64,000 nt of DNA from Corynebacterium casei LMG S-19264 (GCF_000550785.1 NZ_CP004350.1:1778009-1842008), one strand, 5' to 3'; counted from the first letter of the stretch, positions 8,071-16,731 are shown. Notes: generated from the sequence alone by a model not told the origin. Numbers and translations are program-made.

Positions 8071-10523
8071 TGAATCCCCATATCCGCTAGGTGGACCGCC
8101 ACCTTCTTCTGAAGGTCTTCTAGTTCAGCGTCGAGATCATCAACAGTCTCGTCGTATCGCTTGCCGAGCTCTTGGATACGGCGTATCAGTTGGAAGGTTG
8201 CAGTATCGACTTCACTAGCAAACCGACCTGCGACGACAGTCTGCCACTTGTCGCTAGTTACCAGCTCACGGATCTCCTCCTCGGAGAGCTTGGCGTACGT
8301 TGCAATCACCTTCGTGTCCAGCTGCAACATCCCATCCTTGACTGACTTCTTTGCTGCCGTCTCTGCCGTAAACAGCTTGATCACCGTGTTCAGCGCGGCA
8401 ATCTCGTCGGCTTCGGCGTCTTCTAGCTTGGCAGTCTTCAATCGGTCACGGGCATCCTTTACCTTGACGCCACCAGCATCGTTGACGGCCTCCCACAGCA
8501 GCCCTTCCTCTACGGCGTGCTCCTCGATATGCTCTTGGAGCTCCTGGCTGATGCGTTCTTGCTCCGCAGTGAGGCGATCAAGCTCGGCCTTCTCGTCGGC
8601 GAAGTACCGGTCGATGATCAGCGCCGGCGGGATTAGGTCAGTTACCCAGCGCTGTGCCTTGACTCCAGTTCCAAAGACTAGATCGGCACTCTCGTACTTC
8701 GGTTTCTTCTTGTTGTCATAGCCAGTGATCCGAGCTTCACGCGGTTGAGCAGCATCAACCCAGCCGGACCCGACGATGAGTGTGACGTCATCGTGCATGG
8801 TGTCATTCCAGTAGCTCATCAGCTGCTCGTACACGCTGTACTCGCTGATCAACGGGCGACCCCGGAATTTCTCCAGCAGGTCATCGCCAAGATCCTCAAT
8901 CAGCTGCTGAGGCCTGGTCTGGGAGTCAATCGCCTCCAGCTGGCCTCGGTGAGAGTTCCACCAATCCTCAACAGCCTTAGAGACAGTCGAGGTAAGAGCT
9001 TTGACGTCCTCCGATTCCTCAATCACCTTTGTTACCTGCTCGGGCTCCACTGTGAGCTCTGAATATCCCTCGCGGAGAGGTCGGAATAGCTCGTCACGCA
9101 GGTTCGGGAAAGCATCCCAGTATTCACCCAGAGCATCCAGATCTCGGTTCGGGATCCCGCCCTTGAGGTGAGCCTCCAGGTCCTGAATGTCTTCAGGTTC
9201 AGACGTGTCAATGTAGCGGGGGATGTTGAGGTTATGGTTGTTCTTCGCATCGGATATCTCCGACAGCGGCACCATCCGTGCGTAACGCTCGACTTCCTCG
9301 CCGGCGAGGTAGGTGTCGATGATCTTGCGCATATCTCGAGGACGCAGACGGTTCTTAGCGCCGTCCTTCTCAAACCCCTTGGAGGCATCGATCATAAAGA
9401 TGCCCGTCCGGCTAGCCGCTTCCTTCTTATCGATAACGATGATGCAAGCCGGAATGCCAGTTCCGTAGAACAGGTTGGCTGGCAATCCAATGATCGCCTT
9501 AATCAGGCCGCGCCGGATCAGCTCTTCACGGATCGCGGCCTCAGTGTTGCCACGGAAGAGCACTCCGTGGGGAAGAATCACCGCTCCCCGACCGTCAGAC
9601 TTGAGCGACTTCACCATGTGAAGCAGGAATGCGTAGTCACCGTTCTTCTCCGGCGGTTCAGCGAAACCGTCGAACCGTCCGTACTCCTTGTCGAAACCGT
9701 TCTTCCAGGTCTTCACGGAGAACGGCGGGTTAGCCACGAAGTAGTCAAAGGTCTGTAGCTGCTCACCCTTGAGGAACTTTGGATCAGAGAGCGTGTCTCC
9801 CTGGCGGATGTCATGCGTCTCGTTGCCGTGCAGGATCATGTTCATGCGCGATAAAGCCCAGGTGGCGTTGTCCTTCTCCTGGCCGTAGATCGACAAGCCG
9901 TTGGGCGCAGAATCCGCCACCTTGATCAACAGCGAACCAGACCCACAGGTCGGGTCATAAACGGTGGTAGAGCGAGGAGCATCCTTCGGGATCTCCAGTA
10001 CCTGAGCCATAATCCTGGAAACCTCAGCCGGGGTGTAGAACTGCCCCTTGCTCTTGCCGGACTCCGTCGCAAAATGCCGCATCAGGTACTCATACGCATC
10101 CCCGAGCAGGTCGTCACCCTCAGCACGGGAGCCGGTGAAATCGATGTCCTGGAAGATGCTAACCAGGTTGGTCAGGCGATCCTGCATAGCCTTGCCTTCG
10201 CCCAATTTGTTCGGGTCATCGAAGTCGGCGTTGTTGATCACGCCCTGCAGATCGTTAGCCTCAGCCAGTCGGCGAATGGCAATGTTCATTTTCTCGCCGA
10301 TATCGGGGGCACCCTTGAGCGCCACCAAATCGTCGAAAGATCCACCCTCCGGAACCTCGATCAGACTGTAGGGGTCGCTTTTGGCCTTATCCGAGACATA
10401 CTTCACGAACAGGAGCGTCAGGACGTAGTCCTTGTACTGGCTGGCATCCATGCCGCCGCGCAGCTCATCGGCACTCTTCCAGAGGGAGCTGTAAAGATCA
10501 GACTTCTTGAGAGCCACTACCAC
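8067..10523 (-). CDS. hsdM: Type I DNA adenine methyltransferase (HsdM), long form
   Basis: 818 residues, longer than classical HsdM (about 500-550); the extra C-terminal part is rich in charged and coiled-coil sequence (residues about 640-818). Seen: N-terminal HsdM helical domain with GGMDASQYKDYVLTLLFVKY (about 23-42), FYTP (162-165), SAM-binding motif I DPTCGSGSLL (190-199) and the adenine N6-methylase motif IV NPPF (265-268). First gene of the operon. The GTG start at 10,523 is preceded by AAGGTGG at short spacing; a second GTG two codons on gives a better distance. It methylates the HsdS target in both strands to protect self DNA. Confidence 0.95.
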   Translation of the reverse strand: MVVALKKSDLYSSLWKSADELRGGMDASQYKDYVLTLLFVKYVSDKAKSDPYSLIEVPEGGSFDDLVALKGAPDIGEKMNIAIRRLAEANDLQGVINNADFDDPNKLGEGKAMQDRLTNLVSIFQDIDFTGSRAEGDDLLGDAYEYLMRHFATESGKSKGQFYTPAEVSRIMAQVLEIPKDAPRSTTVYDPTCGSGSLLIKVADSAPNGLSIYGQEKDNATWALSRMNMILHGNETHDIRQGDTLSDPKFLKGEQLQTFDYFVANPPFSVKTWKNGFDKEYGRFDGFAEPPEKNGDYAFLLHMVKSLKSDGRGAVILPHGVLFRGNTEAAIREELIRRGLIKAIIGLPANLFYGTGIPACIIVIDKKEAASRTGIFMIDASKGFEKDGAKNRLRPRDMRKIIDTYLAGEEVERYARMVPLSEISDAKNNHNLNIPRYIDTSEPEDIQDLEAHLKGGIPNRDLDALGEYWDAFPNLRDELFRPLREGYSELTVEPEQVTKVIEESEDVKALTSTVSKAVEDWWNSHRGQLEAIDSQTRPQQLIEDLGDDLLEKFRGRPLISEYSVYEQLMSYWNDTMHDDVTLIVGSGWVDAAQPREARITGYDNKKKPKYESADLVFGTGVKAQRWVTDLIPPALIIDRYFADEKAELDRLTAEQERISQELQEHIEEHAVEEGLLWEAVNDAGGVKVKDARDRLKTAKLEDAEADEIAALNTVIKLFTAETAAKKSVKDGMLQLDTKVIATYAKLSEEEIRELVTSDKWQTVVAGRFASEVDTATFQLIRRIQELGKRYDETVDDLDAELEDLQKKVAVHLADMGIQ

Positions 10524-10675
10524 GTCACCACCTTCGACGACTCGGCGTTAATTGATGCTTGTTGGACTCTCAGGCTCATCTTGCGGTTTTCTCCTCCACG
10601 CTGGGTGGTCTAAATCTTGTTAGGTAGTTGACTCTACTGATCGCCACCGACATGGTTGCCGGGAACTGCCCTCGT

Positions 10676-10710
10676 CAGGTGTGAAGTGGCGGACTGCAAC
10701 TTCACACCTG
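10676..10710. promoter_or_regulatory. 12-bp inverted repeat in the hsd operon leader
   Basis: CAGGTGTGAAGT (10,676-10,687) is mirrored perfectly by ACTTCACACCTG (10,699-10,710) with an 11-base spacer. It lies about 15-50 bases downstream of the predicted transcription start for hsdM. No T-run follows on either strand, so an operator or an RNA leader hairpin fits better than a terminator. Confidence 0.5.
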
Positions 10711-10730
10711 GGTTGGTCGTCAATGTTTTG

Positions 10731-10759
10731 ATTATACCTCCGAACTGGGGTTTTGTTAA
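10731..10759 (-). promoter_or_regulatory. Promoter of the hsd defence operon
   Basis: On the minus strand a perfect TATAAT (10,736-10,731) lies 17 bases downstream of TTAACA (10,759-10,754), one mismatch from TTGACA. This is the best sigma-70-like promoter seen ahead of hsdM and would give a leader of roughly 200 bases. Confidence 0.65.
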
Positions 10760-10857
10760 CTATGTCCACGAGTCCACACACCTCTCGGAGAGGTCGCCAT
10801 GTTCGAACACGCAAGCGGTGGAACTTCGCCCACTCCAGGGGGCGACCCTGCCGGGTA

Positions 10858-11061
10858 ATGCTTCGTAGCGTCGTGCTCATGAGCGCCTCCGACAGCCGCA
10901 GCCCAGGCCTGGACGGCTACGTTGACTGGATCGTCTTCGACCGAGACTGGAATTCCTTTTCCGAGCCGTGTGAAACTGAGGAGGAGGCCCAGTGGGTCTC
11001 CCAACATACGGGCGGCGAGCCGATCTACAGGCGAGAGTGGAAAAGGTACTTTAAGCTGTGA
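10858..11061 (+). CDS. Small hypothetical protein
   Basis: 67 residues from ATG 10,858, or 60 from ATG 10,879. The C-terminal half (DGYVDWIVFDRDWN, EETEEEAQWVSQHTGG-like acidic stretch, ending EWKRYFKL) looks like a folded small alpha/beta protein rather than random sequence: acidic, with many aromatics. No clear Shine-Dalgarno, no recognised family. It is transcribed away from the hsd operon. Probably real but unproven. Confidence 0.4.
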   Translation: MLRSVVLMSASDSRSPGLDGYVDWIVFDRDWNSFSEPCETEEEAQWVSQHTGGEPIYRREWKRYFKL

Positions 11062-11297
11062 CAATAGCTACACTGTAGCGATTTCAGCTCGCCAGGAAGC
11101 GCTTCCCAAATAAGAACATATGAACGATGAACAACTAAATCGCAGAGCGAGTAGCTTAGAATGAGCAACTCAGTCGCCACGATGAAGTCATCGATGAGCA
11201 CAAGGGCCGTCTCGCCAGGCTTGAACAAGTATCGGCGCAGCACTACAAGCGAGACCTACGCTCTCCAACCTGGAGCTCCGAGCTACTCGCTTCCAGG

Positions 11298-12626
11298 TCA
11301 GAGCCGCTTCGTCAGCTGGAGTAAGTACTGCCATTCCGAGCCTGCGTCCTGCGTCCGCTTCGCCTGGCGAGCTTTTAGAATTTCATGCACGTTTAGCCCG
11401 TATTTGTATGCCAGTGCAGAAAGTCCTCCAGCAGCCAGGTCTGCCAACGCAGTCCCAGCCAACCCCATCGTTAGGGCTCCGACCCCCTCCTGAATCGTGG
11501 GGACATCAAGGAATCGAGCCAGGGCTTTACTTGAAACTTCCCAGGTAGCAGCAGCCTTAGTCTGAGCCGCTGCCTTGGCCATCTCCGCCACAGTGGGGTG
11601 AACTTCGTCGCGCCAGTAAGCATCCACCCCTGGCAGGAAGTCTGCTTCAAGTGGAGATGATGCAATCTTGTCCTGGACGTGCCGCACTCCCCTAAAGTAC
11701 CGGCCACGAAGATCTGTAAGTTCGGATCTGGCTTCAAGAATATTCTCCATGGAAGCATCGGGAAAAACTGGTAAGTGCTCGATAAATCTTGAGCCGACCC
11801 CGGCACGGGCAGAGTTGGTCAGAGCGACGTCCGACGGGGAGGCTTCACCATTTTGGGTAAGTTCTTCAGCCAGCAGGCGAATGTGATCATCGAGGAGTAG
11901 GTGCGATCTCGGGTTCTGCAAAAGCTCGGTAAGCAGAGCTGCTAAGTGTTCTGCATTCAAGTCGCTAGTCATTTCATCGCGAAATAAGCCGGCGGAGCCG
12001 AAAGTCAGCACACCGCTTTCCAATGCTTGGTCAATATCGTCCCCGCCATAGTTGCGCCAAGATTCCTCATACTGCCGGCGCATCTGGCTAGCAACCGAGT
12101 TGTACCCCGGACCAAGATATTGGTCGTAGATTTTCTTGGCTTCGAGAAATTCTGGACTGCTTCGTCGCTGTGCACGCGAGTGCTGCTTCTGGAAGGTTGC
12201 CAACCCACGTGTAACCCGCAAGATTTCCTCTACCTCGAACTGACTTCGTCCGACCAGATCAAAGCCCTTTTCCCTTTGATGCATCTCAAGTAATTTGATG
12301 ACACCGTCTGCCCCTAATCGTGAAAGACCGATGAGCTTTTGTAGATGGAGGAGTGCCGGAGAAACAAGCTCGACCTGTCCCGCATAAAGCAAAGCCGAGC
12401 GGACCAAGCGGACTTCCTCCGCGACTCGACGTTGCCCCGCTAGGGTCGAGAAATCGAGGGCTGTACTATCGCCCAGAGCTACGACCACTACCGCTGGCAG
12501 ATCCGCTTCACTCGACAACCGCTTAAGGTCTTTACGCTGATCTTTCGATTGCTTCTTAACCATAAATTGATGATAGCCAAGTACTGCTGCAGCATTTCTT
12601 TTCCGACGTAAATTTAGAGTACTCAC
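11298..12626 (-). CDS. Protein of unknown function in the defence island
   Basis: 442 residues from GTG 12,626, whose upstream AGGA sits unusually close; ATG at 12,563 (MVKKQSKDQRKD) is a good alternative. I recognise no family. Seen: a basic N-terminus; an alpha/beta-looking stretch VVVVALGDSTALDFSTLAGQ followed by LLYAGQVELVSPALLHL; a long mostly helical middle; and near the C-terminus a small-residue hydrophobic segment (ALTMGLAGTALADLAAGG, about residues 383-400) that could be a membrane-active or buried helix. It is flanked by long non-coding stretches, so it is probably a stand-alone unit. Its position beside R-M and Gabija genes suggests, but does not prove, a defence role. Confidence 0.75.
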   Translation of the reverse strand: MSTLNLRRKRNAAAVLGYHQFMVKKQSKDQRKDLKRLSSEADLPAVVVVALGDSTALDFSTLAGQRRVAEEVRLVRSALLYAGQVELVSPALLHLQKLIGLSRLGADGVIKLLEMHQREKGFDLVGRSQFEVEEILRVTRGLATFQKQHSRAQRRSSPEFLEAKKIYDQYLGPGYNSVASQMRRQYEESWRNYGGDDIDQALESGVLTFGSAGLFRDEMTSDLNAEHLAALLTELLQNPRSHLLLDDHIRLLAEELTQNGEASPSDVALTNSARAGVGSRFIEHLPVFPDASMENILEARSELTDLRGRYFRGVRHVQDKIASSPLEADFLPGVDAYWRDEVHPTVAEMAKAAAQTKAAATWEVSSKALARFLDVPTIQEGVGALTMGLAGTALADLAAGGLSALAYKYGLNVHEILKARQAKRTQDAGSEWQYLLQLTKRL

Positions 12627-13447
12627 TCCTAAATGCTGTGAGTCGATTTGATGCAGTAGTCAGGTATAGAGACAGATTGCCCCAATTGATCCCTCAGATA
12701 GGAGTCTTAGCCAATACTGGATTGTGACAATGCAGAAGCTCACCGAACGTCAGAAGGCGGTCCAGCTACAGAACGTCGACGGGCGTCCTGACAGCAACTG
12801 ACCAGAAACTCACTACAAGATCTCAGCCCGCAGGATCGCAAGCTACGACCTAGTGAAGATCATAGGTTGAAGAGGAATGGAATAGCGATCTCAGATCACA
12901 CAGCGTGGCAGGGCCACCCACTGCCAAGCTCATAACCCCAAAGAAGATCGCATCTCCCGCCCCTTGTCAGCCATATCAGCTAATCTGCTCGGGCCAACCG
13001 AACCCGTACTACCGGAAATCGCGGTAAGGCACCTTCCACGCGACGATGCCCGCGAATTCGGTCATGAGCACCAGTCTTAATGGACGTTTAGCTACCTAGC
13101 TATCGGCTCCACACAGACTCCGCAATGGCATTAACTTCCTCGTGGCGCTAGGCACCTACAATCTGGAGGGAAATTGTAGGCAGGCTATGTACAGCCACGG
13201 TTCCGACAAATTGCAGGTGTTCTGCCGGCCAGTACCGTCGAAGCAGCTCACCAAAACGCAGACATCATGAAGGCTACGGTTACAATAGATACTTGTGAGG
13301 CTCTTTGGTATCCACATACAAAGTAGCACTAGAATAATCCCAGCACGCTTATATAAAAAGTGCAGCACCAGCAACATTAGACTTATTGATTTATCCTATG
13401 CCCAAATAGCGCCACCGGGGCTCCTCCCAAGCTTCATTCTTGGCGAA
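12627..13447. other. About 820 bp without a recognisable gene
   Basis: No convincing coding frame, tRNA or repeat array. Only short frames occur; a 73-codon one at 13,156-13,377 (minus) has no start signal and an odd composition. A small inverted repeat, CCTACAAT and ATTGTAGG, lies near 13,155-13,180. The stretch may be the remains of decayed island genes. Confidence 0.5.
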
Positions 13448-13972
13448 CTACTCGAATAGTTCGGCGATACAGTCTGCATTAATTCCCTTTAATTCATGCG
13501 GTTTAGTCAAACACTCAAACGGACTATGGCTATTAAAGACGAAGGCGCCCGTTACTTTCCAATCTGCATTCGCGTCGGAGGCTGACGGTATTTTTCGAAC
13601 AGTTCCATGCTTTTCGTAAACTCGCCGGACTACCGCATCACTACTCGAACTAATTTCAGCTATCGATCTTTGTAGTTTCGGCACGAACTCATTTAAAAAC
13701 CGATGAAGTTCGCCTTGGAGAGATCTGGCATTTTGATCAGACCTAATATTCTTAAACTCGAGTACATAAATCTCATTGTTCACAGCGTCGACAACAACCG
13801 CGTCGATCTCCCGCGATAGCGTTTCACCACCTACCCTTTCACGATTGTTGAGGCGTGCAAAAGGCATCCCGATCTCAGATAGCTTCGAATTCACATATTC
13901 CTCAAACTCGTCGCCTGTTTTTGTACTCCGGTTTTCCAGTGCTCTGTACAAATTGGGAGCAGTTTTTTGCAA
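13448..13972 (-). CDS. PD-(D/E)XK nuclease-like domain, probably the detached 3' part of a longer gene
   Basis: 174 residues from the only possible start, TTG 13,972, which lacks a Shine-Dalgarno. Seen: a helix with GDEFEEYV (20-27), then D57 in SREIDAVVVD and E72-x-K74 in YVLEFKN, the D...ExK core of a restriction-type nuclease fold. The frame stays open upstream to 14,134, deep inside the 3' end of the preceding gene, and there encodes protein-like sequence (RYYIIRDLAFGALQRWFRYL, then SQGDWPVPRNVL). This suggests the domain was once fused to the upstream gene and separated by a frameshift, or is made by frameshifting. Role unknown. Confidence 0.65.
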   Translation of the reverse strand: MQKTAPNLYRALENRSTKTGDEFEEYVNSKLSEIGMPFARLNNRERVGGETLSREIDAVVVDAVNNEIYVLEFKNIRSDQNARSLQGELHRFLNEFVPKLQRSIAEISSSSDAVVRRVYEKHGTVRKIPSASDANADWKVTGAFVFNSHSPFECLTKPHELKGINADCIAELFE

Positions 13973-14004
13973 TACATTACGAGGTACCGGCCAATCTCCC
14001 TGAC

Positions 14005-14994
14005 TCAGATACCTAAACCATCGCTGTAATGCTCCAAACGCCAGATCACGAATGATGTAGTACCGATGACCTCGCTGAAGAAGCGGGCTCGTCGCGGCTC
14101 TCCGCTTCTGATGGCGAGTGCCCCCGGACGAAGCTCATCTTTTGATATGTACTCGTCTGAAAAAGTCAGGTACCGCACCGCCTCAATTGACGTCCATTGC
14201 TTCTTTGGTTCAGGGACCTCGAAGACGATAAATTGCTTATCCAGAGCATCGCATTGGTTTTGAATCCAGCTAAAGACATTAATCAAGTCATGTAAAGAGA
14301 ATTGAAGATCTTTCTCCATGGCGTCCGATATCTCTCGCAAGTCTGGGTGAACCCAATCCATTTCATCTTGATTTTGGCGGAAATGGTCAAGGTTAATTTC
14401 AAAGAGATCGATCGGACGATTTCTGAGGGCATCCCACCTTAGAAGATCCATATCACCGGGTACATACTCACACTGGATGCCCTGCCGAACCAGCTTTACC
14501 GACAGACTTCCAAGCATTGGCTTTCTCGTGCGTGACGACGTCGCGCTTTCAGCCAATTCTGATATGGTACGTAAAGTACAAATAGTCGAAAGCTTAAATC
14601 CTACATCTCTGATGTCTTCGACCTCTTTGGCGGACACCTTCTTAGCGCCGGTTTTGGATGCGAGAACTGCTCGTTCCAACGCGATGCGAGAACCATGCCC
14701 CATTGCCATCAACTCTAATTGGTTGGATTTCATAACCCCACTGATTAAAGTACCATTGCGTTCTGCTTCAGCGATTTCCTGACGATCGGCTGACATCATC
14801 CCCCTGGACATCTCAAATCCAAGTTCCATGATTAGTTCATCTATGTGGTATTTTTCAAACCGCTTATCCAAGAAGTAATTCAGTTCTTGCGTGACCTTTA
14901 GTAATAGCTCAGAACTCGAGAGCTCACTGCACGCATTATTTTTTACCCTCCGAATCACACTGTCTGGGAGGGAAATAGTAAATATATTGGCCAT
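14005..14994 (-). CDS. Protein of unknown function, probable N-terminal part of a nuclease-containing protein
   Basis: 329 residues from ATG 14,994 (MANIFTISLPDSVIRRVKNN). I recognise no named family. The first 25 residues resemble a beta-strand plus helix (FTISLPDSVIRRV), loosely like ribbon-helix-helix starts, but the rest is a long alpha/beta protein with motifs such as FEINLDHFRQNQDEMDWVHP and QFIVFEVPEP. The last roughly 45 residues may be out of frame: from 14,134 downward the frame shifted by -1 is open and continues into the PD-(D/E)XK domain. A run of five G (14,125-14,121 on the coding strand) lies at the start of this overlap. Confidence 0.65.
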   Translation of the reverse strand: MANIFTISLPDSVIRRVKNNACSELSSSELLLKVTQELNYFLDKRFEKYHIDELIMELGFEMSRGMMSADRQEIAEAERNGTLISGVMKSNQLELMAMGHGSRIALERAVLASKTGAKKVSAKEVEDIRDVGFKLSTICTLRTISELAESATSSRTRKPMLGSLSVKLVRQGIQCEYVPGDMDLLRWDALRNRPIDLFEINLDHFRQNQDEMDWVHPDLREISDAMEKDLQFSLHDLINVFSWIQNQCDALDKQFIVFEVPEPKKQWTSIEAVRYLTFSDEYISKDELRPGALAIRSGEPRRARFFSEVIGTTSFVIWRLEHYSDGLGI

Positions 14995-15275
14995 AAACTC
15001 AGACTAAATGAAATACGTACTAAAAAGATGAACTAGTGAATTAAGTCATGGCGTGAGGTGACGGTAAGTGAATTACCCAACTTCAAGGTGCCCTTTAGTA
15101 AATATCCGAGTGCGCAAATTAGTCGAAGCCGATATTTCCATGCGGGCTGCCTTAACGCTTTCCCTGAGCTCACCGCCCAGCACTGCAGTTGTTCAGCGGG
15201 CACTAGCGGAAGAGGATGACAGCTAAGGAAAGGAAGCACCCCGCTTCCGTCGCGCCCCTCACCTAAGATATTGCT

Positions 15276-15860
15276 ATGCTTTGCCGTTCTACGTGGCCTA
15301 CCTCCTACACAACGGTCATCGTCGCTTTAGTGGCGTACTGCGCAATAATTGTCTCGTTGACCATGCTTAAGGCGTTTTTCGTCATTGGCTTGTTATGGAT
15401 ACCGGAAAATCAGCGAGTACGTGGCCTGTCCTTGATACCGCTCAATGATTTGTGGGAGTCATCGAGTCTATTTACGCAAGTGTTTGGTTACGGTGGAAAC
15501 TTCGCATTCTTCGTACCTTTTGGGGTGCTGGTCTATTTGCTTTGTGGCCGAATTGGGCAGACTACTCTTTTCGGCGCAGGATTCTCACTACTTATTGAAA
15601 TCTCGCAGTACCTATTCCAACTGGGTTTTAGCGATATCGACGATTTTCTCTTTAATACGCTTGGCGCAGCAGCCGGAGCCTGGATCGCACAATGGGCTGG
15701 CCCGCGTGCACGATGGCTCTGGATCGCACTCACTGCCGTACTCGTAGTCGTATTTGCTGCCTTGGTCATCCTTGGGACTCGGCTAGGCGATCCGGATCGC
15801 GTAGCTGAGGTCAATGCCGCCAGTTACACTCTTGAGTATGGTTCGCCGTTATTTACTTGA
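15276..15860 (+). CDS. VanZ-family membrane protein
   Basis: 194 residues. Seen: four to five hydrophobic segments (about 11-45, 69-90, 96-115, 127-145, 148-170) and the VanZ signature spread over GNFAFFVPFG (about 73-82), EISQYLFQLG and DIDDFLFNTLGA (about 108-135). VanZ proteins are small membrane proteins, one of which gives low teicoplanin resistance; in most genomes the role is unknown. The 3' end overlaps the start of the broken GNAT gene by 23 bp, so the two probably formed an operon. Confidence 0.8.
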   Translation: MLCRSTWPTSYTTVIVALVAYCAIIVSLTMLKAFFVIGLLWIPENQRVRGLSLIPLNDLWESSSLFTQVFGYGGNFAFFVPFGVLVYLLCGRIGQTTLFGAGFSLLIEISQYLFQLGFSDIDDFLFNTLGAAAGAWIAQWAGPRARWLWIALTAVLVVVFAALVILGTRLGDPDRVAEVNAASYTLEYGSPLFT

Positions 15861-16272
15861 ACATAACGCACCTGATATCGATGACTACCTACGTCTGCGA
15901 GCTGATACTGGCTTGACTCCAAAGACGGCTAAGCAAGCAGAGCCGATCTTTGAGAATTCCTAGATGTGGGTGCGCGCCATTGAAAAAGACTCAGGGCAAA
16001 CTGCCGGGATGGGTCGAGTTATTAGTGACTCCGGCTGGTGTTTCCTCATTGCTGATATGGCAACCGATCCAGCCCATCAACGCCGCGGAATCGGTCGCGC
16101 GGTACTCGAGGAACTCTTATCAGAGATTCTTACTTCCGCACCAGATAACCCATACATCGTCCTGTTAGCTGATGCGCCAGGTAGGCCGCTGTATCAATCA
16201 ATGGGTTTTGTAGAGACTGCTCCGCACTCTATCGGAATGCAGTACGTGCCGGACAAGACTTCTACCCAGTGA
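15838..16272 (+). pseudogene. GNAT-family N-acetyltransferase interrupted by TAG
   Basis: A frame from ATG 15,838 encodes MVRRYLLEHNAPDIDDYLRL and continues to 16,272 except for one stop, TAG at 15,961-15,963. After it comes ATG TGG GTG and the complete acetyl-CoA-binding core: MATDPAHQRRGIGRAVL and the C-terminal GRPLYQSMGFVETAPHSIGM. Family members carry Trp after the conserved Asn-Ser, so TGG to TAG is the likely change. The downstream ATG touches the stop (TAGATG), so re-initiation could still make the 102-residue C-terminal part, which lacks the N-terminal substrate-binding part. Confidence 0.8.
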
Positions 16273-16331
16273 CTAGCTGATCGTACCCTTCGCCAGCGTG
16301 CGCTACTCGAGGAGCTCAGCAGACAATGACA

Positions 16332-16363
16332 AGAGCCAGTCAGCACGTTCACTGACTGGCTCT
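16332..16363. terminator. Terminator-like hairpin between GNAT remnant and tRNA-Glu
   Basis: AGAGCCAGTCAG (16,332-16,343) pairs with CTGACTGGCTCT (16,352-16,363). Convergent flanking genes suggest bidirectional use: end of the vanZ-GNAT transcript on plus and of the tRNA transcript on minus. Confidence 0.6.
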
Positions 16364-16369
16364 CATTTG

Positions 16370-16442
16370 TACCCCGTACGGGATTTGAACCCGTGTTACC
16401 GCCGTGAGAGGGCGGCGTCCTAGGCCGCTAGACGAACGGGGC
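16370..16442 (-). tRNA. tRNA-Glu (CTC)
   Basis: 73-nt cloverleaf on the minus strand starting GCCCCGTTCGTCTAGC, with anticodon CTC in the loop of CCGCCCTCTCACGGCGG, T-arm GGGTTCGAATCCC and end ACGGGGTA (G1:U72 wobble, discriminator A). CCA is not encoded. Its 3' end points toward the accessory island. Confidence 0.95.
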
Positions 16443-16483
16443 ATTAGGACGTGATATTGCTAATTTCTCAGCAGTAATCACTG

Positions 16484-16555
16484 CTGGCCTACCAGGACTC
16501 GAACCTAGAACGACGGTACCAGAAACCGCTGTGTTGCCAATTACACCATAGGCCA
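16484..16555 (-). tRNA. tRNA-Gln (CTG)
   Basis: 72-nt cloverleaf on the minus strand, TGGCCTATGGTGTAATTGGC at the 5' end, anticodon CTG, T-arm CTAGGTTCGAGTCCTGG, acceptor TAGGCCA plus discriminator G. It lies between gltX and tRNA-Glu. Part of this sequence recurs at 63,223-63,251. Confidence 0.95.
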
Positions 16556-16731
16556 TCATTGCTGTCAGAACCGGCTCTCACCGCTCTGTGCAACGGTTTA
16601 TAACTATAACGATTATCTTGAACTAAGCCAAATCCCCAGTACAGAGCTAATTTCATGAATGTAATGCGCTTCGTACTGAGGGCTACTTGAACCGTAAAGA
16701 ATTCAAGTAGCCGAAACCTAAGAAAGACTGA

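Noticed and set aside
10620..10880. 86-codon minus-strand frame upstream of hsdM
   Set aside because: It runs across the -35/-10 promoter and the inverted repeat and has no protein-like features.
13156..13377. 73-codon Cys/Leu-rich frame
   Set aside because: No ribosome site, no family and surrounded by sequence without coding character.
14005..14134. Classic X-XXY-YYZ slippery heptamer for programmed -1 frameshifting
   Set aside because: The overlap contains a G5 run but no perfect heptamer in the right phase, so programmed frameshifting stays only a possibility.
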